Source: Cumulibacter soli (GTDB taxonomy: Bacteria; Actinomycetota; Actinomycetes; Mycobacteriales; Antricoccaceae). From it: a stretch of 64,000 bases of DNA. The notes below the pieces were generated by a model that was not told the origin of the DNA, made no database searches, and was given only the letters and a program-made list of their open reading frames with translations. How positions within the stretch are numbered: position 1 is the first letter of the stretch; every line of letters starts with the position of its first letter. This document shows, piece after piece, positions 15,773 to 24,767 of this stretch. The position numbers and the translations under genes are program-made. The stretch covers positions 151,198-215,197 of the forward strand of contig NZ_SMSG01000007.1 of assembly GCF_004382795.1 (NCBI RefSeq), read 5' to 3'.

Positions 15773-17872
15773 ATGGCAGATTCTCGCGTTCACAGCCCCA
15801 TATCCGATCGGTTGACCTCGCGCCGAGGCGCGTGGATCTCGCTTGGCGTGGTACTCCTCATCATGGTCACGCTTTTCGGTGCATTCGGGTCCGCGACGGC
15901 ACCGGCGGGCAACGAGCAAGCACCGCCTGGCGCAGAGTCGACGAAGGCCAGCGAACTGATGGCCCAGTTTCCGGATGCCGACCGCCAGTCCGTGCTCGTC
16001 GTCGCATCTCGCGATGACGGCGCGACGCTGACGCCCGGTGAGGTGGACGGACTAGAGGGACTGCTGCCGGTGCTCGACGCTCACTCGAATGCGGACTCGA
16101 GCGGCCCGCTCCTCAGTGAGGACGGGAAAGCCGCAATCCTGATGGTGCCTATCGAGGTCGGTGAGACGAATACCGACACCGCCGTGATCATTGAGGATCT
16201 ACGCGCCGACGTCGCGGATCAGCAGCCGGCGGGCATCACCTTGCAGGTCACCGGCGGCCCAGCGTTCGGCGCGGACGTCGCGGCCTCGTTCGACGGCGCG
16301 GACATCACGCTGCTGGTGGTCACGATCCTGATCGTCGCGAGCCTGCTCATCATTACCTACCGGTCCCCTGTGCTGTGGCTGATCCCGCTGCTTGCTGTGG
16401 GACTCGCGGACGGTCTCGCGGGCCGGCTGACCGCAGCGGCGGGGTCGGCCTGGGATCTGCAATTCGATTCCGGCATCATCAGCGTGCTCGTGTTCGGCGC
16501 GGGAACGAACTATGCGCTGCTGCTGATCTCGCGCTACCGCGAAGAACTCCACTCGTTCGCTGACCACCGACTGGCACTGAGCACCGCCTGGCACAAAACC
16601 GTTCCGGCGATCCTGGCATCGAATGTCACCGTCGTACTCGCGCTGCTGACGCTCGTGCTGGCCGTCATTCCGGGCACGCACGGGCTCGGTATCGCCGCCG
16701 CGCTCGGGTTACTGGTCGCCCTAGCCGCAGTCCTGTTCCTACTTCCACCGCTACTGGCCGTGTGCGGACGCAAGGTGTTCTGGCCATTCATCCCCCGTCC
16801 GGGACAGAGCCGACCGCAGGGTGGGGTCTGGCGAAAGATCGCTTCCGGTGTCGTGCGGCGCCCGGTAGCCAGCGTGCTCGCCGGTGGGGCACTGCTCGCG
16901 GTGATGGCGACAGGCCTGTTCGGCACGTCGGTCGGTCTCGACCAGGTCGAGAAGTTCCGGGTGCAGTCCGAGTCCGCAGTCGGCCTCGAAGTGCTCTCGG
17001 AGCACTTCCCGGCGGGTGAGGCGCAGCCGATCTTCATCGTCGCGAACTGCACGAGCGCCGATGCCGTACTCACCGCTGCCCATGAGGTCGAGGGGGTGGT
17101 TCGTGCGCATCCGGTCGACACCACCAACGATGGGTCCCTGACGAAAATCATGGTGACCAGCCAGTACGCACCCAGCACCGAGGAAAGCCTGAATCAGATC
17201 ACCGAACTGCGCGAGTCGGTCCATGAGGTCCAGGGGGCGGATGCGGTCGTGGGCGGTGCCGTCGCCACTGATCTCGACGCGCGCGACGGCAACCAGCAGG
17301 ACCTCTGGGTGATCGCGCCACTGGTGCTGGCGGTGAGCCTTTTCGTACTAGTGATCCTGCTGCGTTCGATCGTCGCCCCACTGCTGTTGCTCGTCGTCAA
17401 CCTCGCGAGCGCCGTTGCCGCTATCGGCGCCGGGGCCTGGTTGAGTCGGGTCTTGTTCGATCAGCACGCGCTCGATCTGCAGGTACCGCTGCTCGCGTTC
17501 CTCTTCCTGGTCGCACTCGGTATCGACTACACCATCTTCCTGGTGCATCGGGCTCGCGCCGAAGCGGCAGCGCGCGGCACCCGAGCGGGCATGGTCGAGG
17601 CCGTCGCCCACACCGGCAGCGTGATCACCAGCGCCGGGATCGTCCTGGCGGGCGTGTTCGCCGCGCTTGGGGTACTGCCGCTGGTCACCCTCGGTCAGCT
17701 CGGGCTGATCGTCGGGGTCGGCGTCATCGTCGACACCCTGGTCGTGCGGACCGTGATCGTGCCCGCGATCTTTACACTGGTTGGCGACCGTATCTGGTGG
17801 CCCAGTGCGCCGAAGCCACGTCAGCGAGAATCGACACATGAACCTCGTGAACTCACCGCTGCCGCACGCTGA
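15773..17872 (+). CDS. MMPL/RND-family transporter
   Basis: A 699-residue membrane transporter with two repeats of one plus five membrane helices, each with a large extracytoplasmic loop (about 50-160 and 405-520). The MMPL pattern is clear in DSGIISVLVFGAGTNYALLLISRYREEL and its second-half counterpart LAFLFLVALGIDYTIFLVHRARAE. Start is set at ATG 15773 (GGTGAAG upstream); ATG 15737 would add 12 residues. MMPL proteins export lipids, siderophores or drugs by proton motive force. The gene is followed directly by a kinase and regulator, which probably control it. Confidence 0.9.
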   Translation: MADSRVHSPISDRLTSRRGAWISLGVVLLIMVTLFGAFGSATAPAGNEQAPPGAESTKASELMAQFPDADRQSVLVVASRDDGATLTPGEVDGLEGLLPVLDAHSNADSSGPLLSEDGKAAILMVPIEVGETNTDTAVIIEDLRADVADQQPAGITLQVTGGPAFGADVAASFDGADITLLVVTILIVASLLIITYRSPVLWLIPLLAVGLADGLAGRLTAAAGSAWDLQFDSGIISVLVFGAGTNYALLLISRYREELHSFADHRLALSTAWHKTVPAILASNVTVVLALLTLVLAVIPGTHGLGIAAALGLLVALAAVLFLLPPLLAVCGRKVFWPFIPRPGQSRPQGGVWRKIASGVVRRPVASVLAGGALLAVMATGLFGTSVGLDQVEKFRVQSESAVGLEVLSEHFPAGEAQPIFIVANCTSADAVLTAAHEVEGVVRAHPVDTTNDGSLTKIMVTSQYAPSTEESLNQITELRESVHEVQGADAVVGGAVATDLDARDGNQQDLWVIAPLVLAVSLFVLVILLRSIVAPLLLLVVNLASAVAAIGAGAWLSRVLFDQHALDLQVPLLAFLFLVALGIDYTIFLVHRARAEAAARGTRAGMVEAVAHTGSVITSAGIVLAGVFAALGVLPLVTLGQLGLIVGVGVIVDTLVVRTVIVPAIFTLVGDRIWWPSAPKPRQRESTHEPRELTAAAR

Positions 17873-19130
17873 TCGGGCGGGGCAAACCTCGACCGGTCCC
17901 ACGGTGCGGGCGATGGAGATCGGCCAGCACGTTATCGCCGTCGTCCTCACCCTGATCGGCGTGATCCGGGCTATCGGCGATGGTGCCCCAGTCGCGGCAA
18001 CGATCGTCGCAGGTACGGCGATCTTCGCCTGGCACACCACAGGGGCACTGTTGCCGTCCCGGGTGCGCTCGCGCCAGATCGTGGTGTGGTGGCTGGTCGG
18101 TCTCGCGGTGATCTGGGTCCTGGCCGCAGCGATATCGCCGGAGTTTGTGTGGGTTGCATTCCTGCTGTGGCTGCTGGCCGGGCACCTCCTCCCGCTCTGG
18201 TGGGGTTTGCTCTTCTCCGGGCTGGTGCTCGCGGTCGTGGTTCTCGCGCCGATTCTGCATCAAGGCACCACGAGCTACGCAATCGTGTTCGGGCCGCTGA
18301 TCGGCGGGATCTTTGCGTTCGGGATTTCTCGCGGCTACCTTCAGCTTCTCCGCGATGCCGCCGAGCGTGAACGCCTCGTCGCATCACTCACCCGCGCGCA
18401 GACGGAGATGGCCGCGCTGCAGGATGAACTCGCGCTCGCGCAACGGCAGTCGGGGGCGGTTGCCGAACGCACCCGCATCTCCCGCGATATCCACGACACC
18501 ATCGCCCAAGCGCTCTCGTCGATTCGTCTTCTCGCGCACGCCGGCGCGGGACGCACCGGCGATACCGACGCGGCACGCACGCTGGAGCACGTCGAGACAC
18601 TCGCCGGTGACAGCCTCGCTGATGTCCGCAGGATCGTGACCGCGCTCGCCCCCGCCGAATTGGAGGACAACGCCCTCGCGGCGGCACTTCGCCGCATGCT
18701 CGATCGCGCGCACGCGGAGACCGGGCTGCAGGCAGAGTTGCACGTCGACGAGTCACTGCCGATCCTGCCGACCCAGGTCGAGGTCGCGCTGCTGCGCACC
18801 GCGCAGTCAGCGTTGGCGAATGTGCACCTGCATGCGGGGGCAACCCGCGTCGTGATGAGCCTCATCGATGCGAATCGCACGGTACGACTGGACATCATCG
18901 ATGACGGCGTCGGTTTCGACGTGCCGGCTTGGGAACGGGCGACCGAACCCGGCTCCGGGTCACCCAGTTACGGGCTGAGGTTTATGCGCTCACGGCTACG
19001 CGAACTCGGCGGCGGGCTCGACATCGAAAGCACGCCGGGCGACGGTACCGCGATCTCGATCCACCTACCGATCCACCACGACACCACCCTCCCTGCTGGC
19101 ATCGAGTCGACATCCGAGGAGACGCAATGA
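17838..19130 (+). CDS. sensor histidine kinase (NarL-partner type)
   Basis: A 430-residue membrane histidine kinase. Starting at ATG 17838 it overlaps the MMPL gene by 35 bases; ATG 17913 is an alternative start. Residues about 25-175 contain five or six short membrane helices. A coiled stretch (ERERLVASLTRAQTEMAAL) leads to the H-box ISRDIHDTIAQALSSIRLL. The ATPase part has an N-box variant (RTAQSALANVHLHAG), DIIDDGVGFDV and LRFMRSRLRELGGGLDIES. It is translationally coupled to the response regulator (ATGA overlap). The signal may be membrane stress or the transporter's substrate; that is inference. Confidence 0.88.
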   Translation: MNLVNSPLPHADRAGQTSTGPTVRAMEIGQHVIAVVLTLIGVIRAIGDGAPVAATIVAGTAIFAWHTTGALLPSRVRSRQIVVWWLVGLAVIWVLAAAISPEFVWVAFLLWLLAGHLLPLWWGLLFSGLVLAVVVLAPILHQGTTSYAIVFGPLIGGIFAFGISRGYLQLLRDAAERERLVASLTRAQTEMAALQDELALAQRQSGAVAERTRISRDIHDTIAQALSSIRLLAHAGAGRTGDTDAARTLEHVETLAGDSLADVRRIVTALAPAELEDNALAAALRRMLDRAHAETGLQAELHVDESLPILPTQVEVALLRTAQSALANVHLHAGATRVVMSLIDANRTVRLDIIDDGVGFDVPAWERATEPGSGSPSYGLRFMRSRLRELGGGLDIESTPGDGTAISIHLPIHHDTTLPAGIESTSEETQ

Positions 19131-19744
19131 CCACCACCGTGCTGCTCGTCGACGATCATCCGGTCGTGCGCAGCGGACTGCGCGCCGTCCTCGACACCGA
19201 AACCGTGCACGTCATTGGCGAAGCAGCGAGCGGCGCAGACGCGGTCACCCTCGCGGATCAGCTACACCCCGATGTCGTGGTCTGCGATCTACGCCTGGGC
19301 GCGGGGATCGACGGCATCCAGACCACCGCTGCGCTGCGTGCCCTGGACCCGCCGCCGGCGGTGCTGATTCTGACCACCTTCGACCGTGACGCCGAAATCC
19401 TCGGCGCGATCGAGGCGGGGGCAGCCGGGTACCTCCTCAAAGACGCCGCGCCGGAAGTGATCCTCGAGGCGATCCAGCGTGCCGCGAAGGGCGACATGTT
19501 CCTGGCCCCCGACCTCGCGAACCGCGTTCTCAAAGGGATGCGCAATCCACTTCCGCGCCTGACCGACCGCGAGACCGAGGTGTTGCGGCTGATGGCGACC
19601 GGCGCCGCGAACAAAGATATCGCCCGCTCACTGTTCGTCACCGAGGCAACCGTCAAGACACACATCGCGCACATATTCACCAAGCTCGACGTCGACAGCC
19701 GGTCCCGCGCGATCCATCTCGCCCAGGAAACCGGGCTGATTTAA
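19127..19744 (+). CDS. NarL-family response regulator
   Basis: A 205-residue regulator. The receiver has the acidic pair in LLVDDHPVVRSG, phosphoacceptor Asp in VVVCDLRLGAGIDG and Lys in GYLLKDAAPEV. The C-terminal LuxR helix-turn-helix is LTDRETEVLRLMATGAANKD to SRSRAIHLAQE. The ATG at 19127 has GAGGAG 6 nt upstream and overlaps the kinase stop. It completes an MMPL-kinase-regulator operon. Confidence 0.93.
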   Translation: MTTTVLLVDDHPVVRSGLRAVLDTETVHVIGEAASGADAVTLADQLHPDVVVCDLRLGAGIDGIQTTAALRALDPPPAVLILTTFDRDAEILGAIEAGAAGYLLKDAAPEVILEAIQRAAKGDMFLAPDLANRVLKGMRNPLPRLTDRETEVLRLMATGAANKDIARSLFVTEATVKTHIAHIFTKLDVDSRSRAIHLAQETGLI

Positions 19745-19847
19745 CCCCCACAGTTCGAAAGGAATCGCGCTGGGTGGCGCCGTCATCGATCGCGTCCCGA
19801 AACCCGCTCCCGCGGCGATCTAGTGCGTCGGCGGTCCAGCCCAGATC

Positions 19848-20009
19848 TCAATTGGACGCTAGCCATGCACCGCCGTCGTCCTTCCAGCGGTGGATCTGTT
19901 TCTCCGGCACCGGCTGATCATTATCAGTTGCTGCATCGCGATGCTGGATGTCTCCGGTGTCGTCGTCGGCATCAGCGGCGTGCGTGGGTTCTGCGTTTTC
20001 GCGGTTCAT
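19848..20009 (-). CDS. small acidic protein of unknown function (53 aa)
   Basis: A 53-codon ORF with a good ribosome site (GAAGGA, 8 nt before ATG 20009). The product is very acidic in the middle (ADADDDTGDIQHRDAATDND) and ends in a basic and aromatic motif, KQIHRWKDDGGAWLASN. That tail looks constrained rather than random, and short actinobacterial proteins with a similar WKDEGG-like tail exist from memory. Longer forms starting at 20027 or 20051 are possible. Nothing else is recognisable in the 19745-20361 gap except inverted repeats downstream of the CoA-transferase promoter side. Function unknown. Confidence 0.5.
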   Translation of the reverse strand: MNRENAEPTHAADADDDTGDIQHRDAATDNDQPVPEKQIHRWKDDGGAWLASN

Positions 20010-20105
20010 CACGTGTCCTTCGGCCATGCTCCATGATCGACTCTGCGGCATCCGTGGCGTGCGGTACTGCGATGGCGTCGGTGCACGGTGCCGTTGATGT
20101 GGACG

Positions 20106-20141
20106 GCGCAGTCATCGAATAGCCTCGACCGGTGACTGCGC
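20106..20141. repeat. inverted repeat in the gap before the CoA-transferase gene
   Basis: GCGCAGTCA (20106-20114) and TGACTGCGC (20133-20141) form a perfect 9-bp inverted repeat with an 18-nt loop. It lies between the small acidic ORF and the CoA-transferase gene, about 220 bp upstream of the latter. It could be an operator or a structured leader; no further evidence. Confidence 0.35.
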
Positions 20142-20361
20142 GTCCGCCCCAGGGCGGGTTACCGAGCCAGCACACCCATGATGCTAGGTCGCCTATGTCG
20201 TTATTGCCATGCTGCAGGTACTCACCTGCGACGAACGATCGCGCGCTCGTACGGCACGGCATCTACGTCCTCCGCCGACGCAGATACCGGTGCCCGCACC
20301 GAGGCTTCGCTAGGGTGCCAACAGTCGGCGCGGAATTTTCCGGCGCCATGAAGGAGGCAGC

Positions 20362-21561
20362 GTGACGGACTCTCTGTTCAGCGGTGTGAAGGTCATCGAT
20401 TGTGGCAGCTACATCGCTGCCCCGTTGGCGACGTCGGTGCTCGCCGAGTGGGGCGCGGACGTCATAAAGATCGAGCCGCCCACCGGCGATCCCTTTCGTG
20501 AGTTGATTCGGTTGCCCGGGATGCCCACCTCTGAGGTGGACTATGGGTCGTTGATGGAGAACCGCAACAAGCGCGGCATTGTTCTGGATCTCAGCACTCC
20601 GGGCGGACAGAGCGTCATACACAAGTTCGCGGGGGCGGCGGACATATTCGTCACCAACCTGCCGCTATCGGTGCGCACAAAACTCGGGATCGATTACGAG
20701 GCGCTGTCGGCGCTCAATCAGCGGCTGATTTACGGCTCGTTTACCGGATTCGGAGAGTACGGCGCGGAGTCCGGCAAGCCGGGCTTCGACCAAACGGCGT
20801 ACTGGGCGCGCTCGGGGTTGATGCACGAGGTGCGCGCCAGCGGCGAGGACGAACCGATCAAATCGTCGGTGGGCCAGGGTGATCATCCTGCCGCGATGAG
20901 CCTGTTCGCCGGACTGGTGAGCGCGCTGTACCGCCGTGAGCGCACCGGCGAAGGCGCGCACGTTCATTCGTCGCTGATGGCCAATGGCTTCTGGGCCAAC
21001 GGCTTTCTGGTCAGCGCAGCGTTGAATGGCGCCGGGTTCGTGCCGAGGGCGCCGCGCTCCCGCGCGCACAACGCGCTGTCCACGCCGTACCAGGCCAGCG
21101 ATGGTCGCTGGTTGCTGTTGACGCTGCTCAATGAGGAGCGCTACTGGCCGAAGTTGTGCGCGTCGTTGGGACGGCCCGATCTGGCCGAGGATTCGCGGTT
21201 CGCGACGAAGCCTGACCGGCAGCGGAACTCCCCCGCCTTGGTCGAAGTGCTCCAAGGGATTTTTCATCAGCACGACCGCGACCATTGGCAAGCGGTGTTG
21301 GCTGAAGGCGGGATCGTGTTCGAGGTGGTCGCCACTCCACCAGACATCGCTGCTGACCAGCAGGCCGTCGCCAACCGAGCATGGTCGGAGACGTCCGAGG
21401 GACATCGCACCGTGAGCACGCCGTTCTCCATCGATTCCGTCGACAAGACGCCGCTGCAACCCGCGCCATCGTTCGGTCAACATACCGACGAACTACTGAC
21501 CGAAGCAGGGTTCACCGGCGAGGAGATCCAGGCATTGCGCGCTGACGGCACGGTCGCCTAG
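20362..21561 (+). CDS. class III CoA-transferase (CaiB/BaiF family)
   Basis: A 399-residue family III CoA-transferase, moving CoA between carboxylic acids. Typical features are the N-terminal KVIDCGSYIAAPLATSVLAEWGADVIKIE, YGSLMENRNKRGIVLDL, the likely catalytic Asp near residue 143 in GFDQTAYWARSGLM, and GLVSALYRRERTGEGAHVHSSL. GTG at 20362 follows AAGGAGG at an ideal distance. Substrates are unknown, with no dedicated acyl-CoA genes beside it. Confidence 0.92.
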   Translation: MTDSLFSGVKVIDCGSYIAAPLATSVLAEWGADVIKIEPPTGDPFRELIRLPGMPTSEVDYGSLMENRNKRGIVLDLSTPGGQSVIHKFAGAADIFVTNLPLSVRTKLGIDYEALSALNQRLIYGSFTGFGEYGAESGKPGFDQTAYWARSGLMHEVRASGEDEPIKSSVGQGDHPAAMSLFAGLVSALYRRERTGEGAHVHSSLMANGFWANGFLVSAALNGAGFVPRAPRSRAHNALSTPYQASDGRWLLLTLLNEERYWPKLCASLGRPDLAEDSRFATKPDRQRNSPALVEVLQGIFHQHDRDHWQAVLAEGGIVFEVVATPPDIAADQQAVANRAWSETSEGHRTVSTPFSIDSVDKTPLQPAPSFGQHTDELLTEAGFTGEEIQALRADGTVA

Positions 21562-21630
21562 CGGCGAGAATACGGCGGTCGCGCGCAGCGATCCGGATCG
21601 ACAGTGCTGGGCACATCCCCACCGTGTCGG

Positions 21631-22560
21631 CTAAAGCGCGGGGCTGAGGGCGGCCACATGCGCGGGATCAGCGAGAACGTCCAGCTTCACGACCCTGCCG
21701 GCATCGAACGTGACGAGGTAGATCGCGGACGCCACGCCGTCGGCGACGTAGGCAGCTGCCGGCGCGCCTGCGATGAGGACCGGGCGGGTCAGTTCGGCGC
21801 GGCCCGCGAACACTCGTGCCACGGCGTCGGCACCGCGGATGCTGTCACGCAATAGTGGAGCGCCGTACTCGGCTCCCGCTGCGGCGAGTTCGACGGCGGC
21901 AGCATCGCTGCGTAGCTCGATCTCTGGGTCGAGTAGCTGTAGGAGCTGTCCGAACTCTCCGTTGCGGGCCGCATCGAGGAACGCGGCGATCGCGGCTTCC
22001 TGCCGTTCGCGAATGTCACGAACATCGACCGTACGTAGGCGCGCACGGGCCCGCGAGGCGAGTTGTCGTGCCGCAGCGGGCGTCCGCTCAACGATCGGGG
22101 CGATGTCGGCGTAGGACAGCGCGAACACATCATGCAGTACGAGCGCGAGGCGTTCCAGCGGCCCGAGGCTGTCGAGTACTGCTTGCATCGCAAGCGCTAC
22201 GTCTTCGGCGAGCATCGCGGTTTCGACTGGATCGGCATCGAGGGACCCACCAGCGGCGTCGGCTTCAGTGCCCGAGTCGCGCTCGTGGTCTTCGCGGCGA
22301 CTGACCTGCTGACGGATCATGTCGATGCACACGCGTGAGACCACGGTGGTGAGCCACGCTTCGAGGTTGTTTATCTGCGCGGTCTCGGCGCGCTGCAACC
22401 GTAGCCACACTTCCTGTACCGCGTCATCGGCACTCCAGGTCGAGCCCAACGTGCGGACAGCGATCGCGTAGAGCTTGCTTCGGTGAACGGCGAAGTGGTC
22501 GGCCAACTCGTCAAGTACGTGGCCTTTTCCTGCCGCCTGGGCTCCTTCTCGCCGGGCCAT
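21631..22560 (-). CDS. ECF sigma factor of the ECF41/SigJ type with SnoaL-like tail
   Basis: A 309-residue ECF sigma factor. Region 2 spans about 15-85 (SADDAVQEVWLRLQRAE, WLTTVVSRVCIDMIRQQ) and region 4 about 115-175 (LSYADIAPIVERTPAAARQLASRARARL). A C-terminal SnoaL-like domain of about 120 residues follows, which in the ECF41 group controls sigma activity instead of a separate anti-sigma factor. ATG 22560 has GGAGGGG upstream. The divergent FAD oxidoreductase is a classic ECF41 partner, and a matching promoter lies between them. Confidence 0.9.
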   Translation of the reverse strand: MARREGAQAAGKGHVLDELADHFAVHRSKLYAIAVRTLGSTWSADDAVQEVWLRLQRAETAQINNLEAWLTTVVSRVCIDMIRQQVSRREDHERDSGTEADAAGGSLDADPVETAMLAEDVALAMQAVLDSLGPLERLALVLHDVFALSYADIAPIVERTPAAARQLASRARARLRTVDVRDIRERQEAAIAAFLDAARNGEFGQLLQLLDPEIELRSDAAAVELAAAGAEYGAPLLRDSIRGADAVARVFAGRAELTRPVLIAGAPAAAYVADGVASAIYLVTFDAGRVVKLDVLADPAHVAALSPAL

Positions 22561-22582
22561 CCCGCCCCTCCGCACTGTGTCT

Positions 22583-22609
22583 TGTCACGTTTTAGTCGGC
22601 TCAACCGAC
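22583..22609 (+). promoter_or_regulatory. ECF41-type promoter for the FAD oxidoreductase gene
   Basis: TGTCACG (22583-22589), a 16-bp spacer, then CGAC (22606-22609). The published ECF41 target consensus is TGTCACA-N16-CGTC, so this matches at all but two positions with exact spacing, 66 bp upstream of the oxidoreductase start. A perfect AGTCGG-N5-CCGACT repeat overlaps the -10 side. Confidence 0.65.
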
Positions 22610-22674
22610 TTGTAGGTAGAGCACACCGCTCGGATCGAGTACTGACTCGATTCCAACGATGTAAAGGAATCCTG

Positions 22675-23991
22675 ATGACCACTCTTCCACAAACCGCCTT
22701 GGATCGACTTCGCAGCGTTGTCCGCGGGCAGGTCTGGGTGCCCGGCGACGACGACTTCGCGCACGTACGGCGCCCCTGGAACCTCGCGATCGAGCAGTCG
22801 CCCTGCGCGGTCGTCGAGGCGGCCGACTCCGGTGACGTCGCATCCCTCGTACAGTTCGCGGCAGCGCACAACATTCCTGTCGCCACGCAGCCCAGTGGTC
22901 ACGGCGCAACAGGGCGGGCGAAGGACGCGATCCTGCTGCGGACGACGCGCCTAGACGACATCAACATCGATCCGGTCACCATGACTGCCCGCATCGGCGC
23001 CGGCGTCCGCTCCGGAGACCTACAGCGCCGCGCCGCCGAACACGGATTGACCGCGCTGCCCGGGAGTTCGCCCGTGGTGACGGTGACGGGCGCAGCACTC
23101 GGCGGCGGGCTGAGCTGGTTCGGCCGAGCGTTCGGGTGGATCGCCGACAGCATCCAAGCAGCCGAGGTGGTCATGGCGGACGGCACCGCGCGCCGCGTCG
23201 ATACGACCGAAGACGAACTGCTGTGGGCCCTGCGCGGTGGAGGCGGTGAACTCGCGATCGTCACCTCCCTGGAGCTTCGGTTGCGACCCGCCAGCACCGT
23301 GTTCGGCGGGCGGCAGTTGTGGTCGGCGGTGCACGCGCTCGAGGTTGCCGACGCGTACCGCCGAATGACCACGTCCGCGCCAGATGCGCTTACCTTGTGG
23401 CTGGAGTTCCTGCATTTCCCAGGTAGCGACCCAATGGTCGCGATCGACTCGACTTTCCTCGGTGACGAGCACGAGGCTCGCGACCTGATGCAGTTGACCG
23501 CGAGCCTGCCTGCACCCATGGTCGATTCTCGGGCTGTGATGAGCGTGGCAGAACTGGGCCAGATCACCGCGGAGCCAACGGATCCCGCTCCCGGGCAGTC
23601 GCGGGCCGAACTGCTCACTGCACTCGACGGCGACGCGATCGCCGCGCTCGTGAATGAGCCGATCGCCCCGCTGATGACCGCGCAGATTCGCCATCTTGGC
23701 GCTGCTCTCGCGCAGCCGAGTGACAGTCCACATGGACCGCTCACCGAGCCGTACGCCATCTATATGTTCGGAGCGCCGAGGACACCTGAAGATGTCGTAT
23801 CGATCACCGGTAAGCAAAGCGACCTCGCCGCCGCGTTGCCGATCAGCGGTCGCAAGCCAATCTCGTTCCTGAACCCTTCGGAGGGCCTGTCCGACGCCCT
23901 TCCGGCGGCGTCCTTGCAACGACTGCGCCGGCTCAAAGCCCAGCACGACCCCCAGGCGATCATCCGCAGCAACTTCCCATTGTCAAACTGA
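22675..23991 (+). CDS. FAD-binding PCMH-type oxidoreductase
   Basis: A 438-residue flavoprotein of the berberine-bridge/6-hydroxynicotine oxidase group. The FAD domain (about 35-210) shows AVVEAADSGDVASLVQFAA, TQPSGHGATG (His is a possible covalent FAD site), LPGSSPVVTVTGAALGGGLSW and FGWIADSIQAAEVVMADG. The C-terminal BBE-like tail is present but weak (QAIIRSNFPLSN). ATG 22675 has AAAGGA 8 nt upstream. It is probably transcribed by the divergently encoded ECF41 sigma factor. Substrate unknown. Confidence 0.88.
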   Translation: MTTLPQTALDRLRSVVRGQVWVPGDDDFAHVRRPWNLAIEQSPCAVVEAADSGDVASLVQFAAAHNIPVATQPSGHGATGRAKDAILLRTTRLDDINIDPVTMTARIGAGVRSGDLQRRAAEHGLTALPGSSPVVTVTGAALGGGLSWFGRAFGWIADSIQAAEVVMADGTARRVDTTEDELLWALRGGGGELAIVTSLELRLRPASTVFGGRQLWSAVHALEVADAYRRMTTSAPDALTLWLEFLHFPGSDPMVAIDSTFLGDEHEARDLMQLTASLPAPMVDSRAVMSVAELGQITAEPTDPAPGQSRAELLTALDGDAIAALVNEPIAPLMTAQIRHLGAALAQPSDSPHGPLTEPYAIYMFGAPRTPEDVVSITGKQSDLAAALPISGRKPISFLNPSEGLSDALPAASLQRLRRLKAQHDPQAIIRSNFPLSN

Positions 23992-24054
23992 TCAGCCTCC
24001 TGACCGGCAACGGGACGGCGGTCGGCCGAGATGCAGCGACGACGGAGTAACTGG

Positions 24055-24708
24055 CTACCGGTTAACGCGCTCGAGGCTGGTTCGAGAAGGTGTGACGTCA
24101 CCTCTCGACACGTGTTCGAGTAGCGCAGAAAGTCCTGCAGTGAAAACGGCTTCTGTGTCGATGTCGCTTTCGGCGTGCAAGCGGGCATACGCAGGCGCGA
24201 TCTCAGGGTCGACGGGTGCCGTCCGTTCGCTCTCGGCCATCGGAGCCGTGGTGGCGCTTCCGATGGTGAAGTTCGAGAGTGCGTACGCCGCGCCCAGTGG
24301 CTCCATCGCTCCCGCCTGATCGAGCAGAATCACCATCCGTTCGGAAAGCCGAAGGTAGTTCGGGCCTCTTGGGGCACGCATCCCGAGCACCTGGCAGGCC
24401 CACCGATTGTGCACAAGATGACGAAAGTAAGCCTGCATCATCGCGAGCAGCGAGGCTTCGGCAATGGCTTCATTGAGCATTGCGTCGCTACCCAGGGCCT
24501 CGTCCAGGGCTAGGTCAAACAAGTCGTCGACGGACTCGACCCGGGAGTAGAGACTTGCCGGGGCTACGCCGAGCCGGCCGGCCACGGCGCGAGCAGTGAG
24601 CGCGCGCAACCCTCCCTCATCGAGCAGAACGACTGCGGCGCGGGCGATGTCGTGCACGTCGACGGCGCGCGTTCGCCGTACCGGCTTGCGGTGATCCCAG
24701 TAACTCAC
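24055..24708 (-). CDS. TetR-family regulator with TetR_C-like domain
   Basis: A 217-residue repressor. The N-terminal HTH (about 17-62) reads VHDIARAAVVLLDEGGLRALTARAVAGRLGVAPASLYSRV, and the C-terminal ligand domain starts near residue 75. GTG at 24708 lies six bases after a near-consensus -10 (TAATAT), so the mRNA is probably leaderless. A perfect CGAACG-N-CGTTCG palindrome sits just upstream of that -10, suiting autorepression and control of the divergent acetyltransferase gene. Confidence 0.88.
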   Translation of the reverse strand: MSYWDHRKPVRRTRAVDVHDIARAAVVLLDEGGLRALTARAVAGRLGVAPASLYSRVESVDDLFDLALDEALGSDAMLNEAIAEASLLAMMQAYFRHLVHNRWACQVLGMRAPRGPNYLRLSERMVILLDQAGAMEPLGAAYALSNFTIGSATTAPMAESERTAPVDPEIAPAYARLHAESDIDTEAVFTAGLSALLEHVSRGDVTPSRTSLERVNR

Positions 24709-24722
24709 GCACCTATATTAAC

Positions 24723-24735
24723 CGAACGACGTTCG
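24723..24735. promoter_or_regulatory. TetR operator palindrome in the divergent promoter
   Basis: CGAACG-A-CGTTCG, a perfect 6+1+6 palindrome. It lies in the -10/-35 spacer of the tetR promoter (minus-strand TAATAT at about 24716-24721) and upstream of a TATGTT (24751-24756) that could be the -10 of the GNAT gene starting at 24768. Confidence 0.55.
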
Positions 24736-24767
24736 CTTTACTATTCGAACTATGTTAGTTTTGTGGC

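Noticed and set aside
24742..24758. LexA/SOS box near TTCGAACTATGTTAG
   Set aside because: Only one half-site (TCGAAC) fits; the second half does not match GTTCGA.
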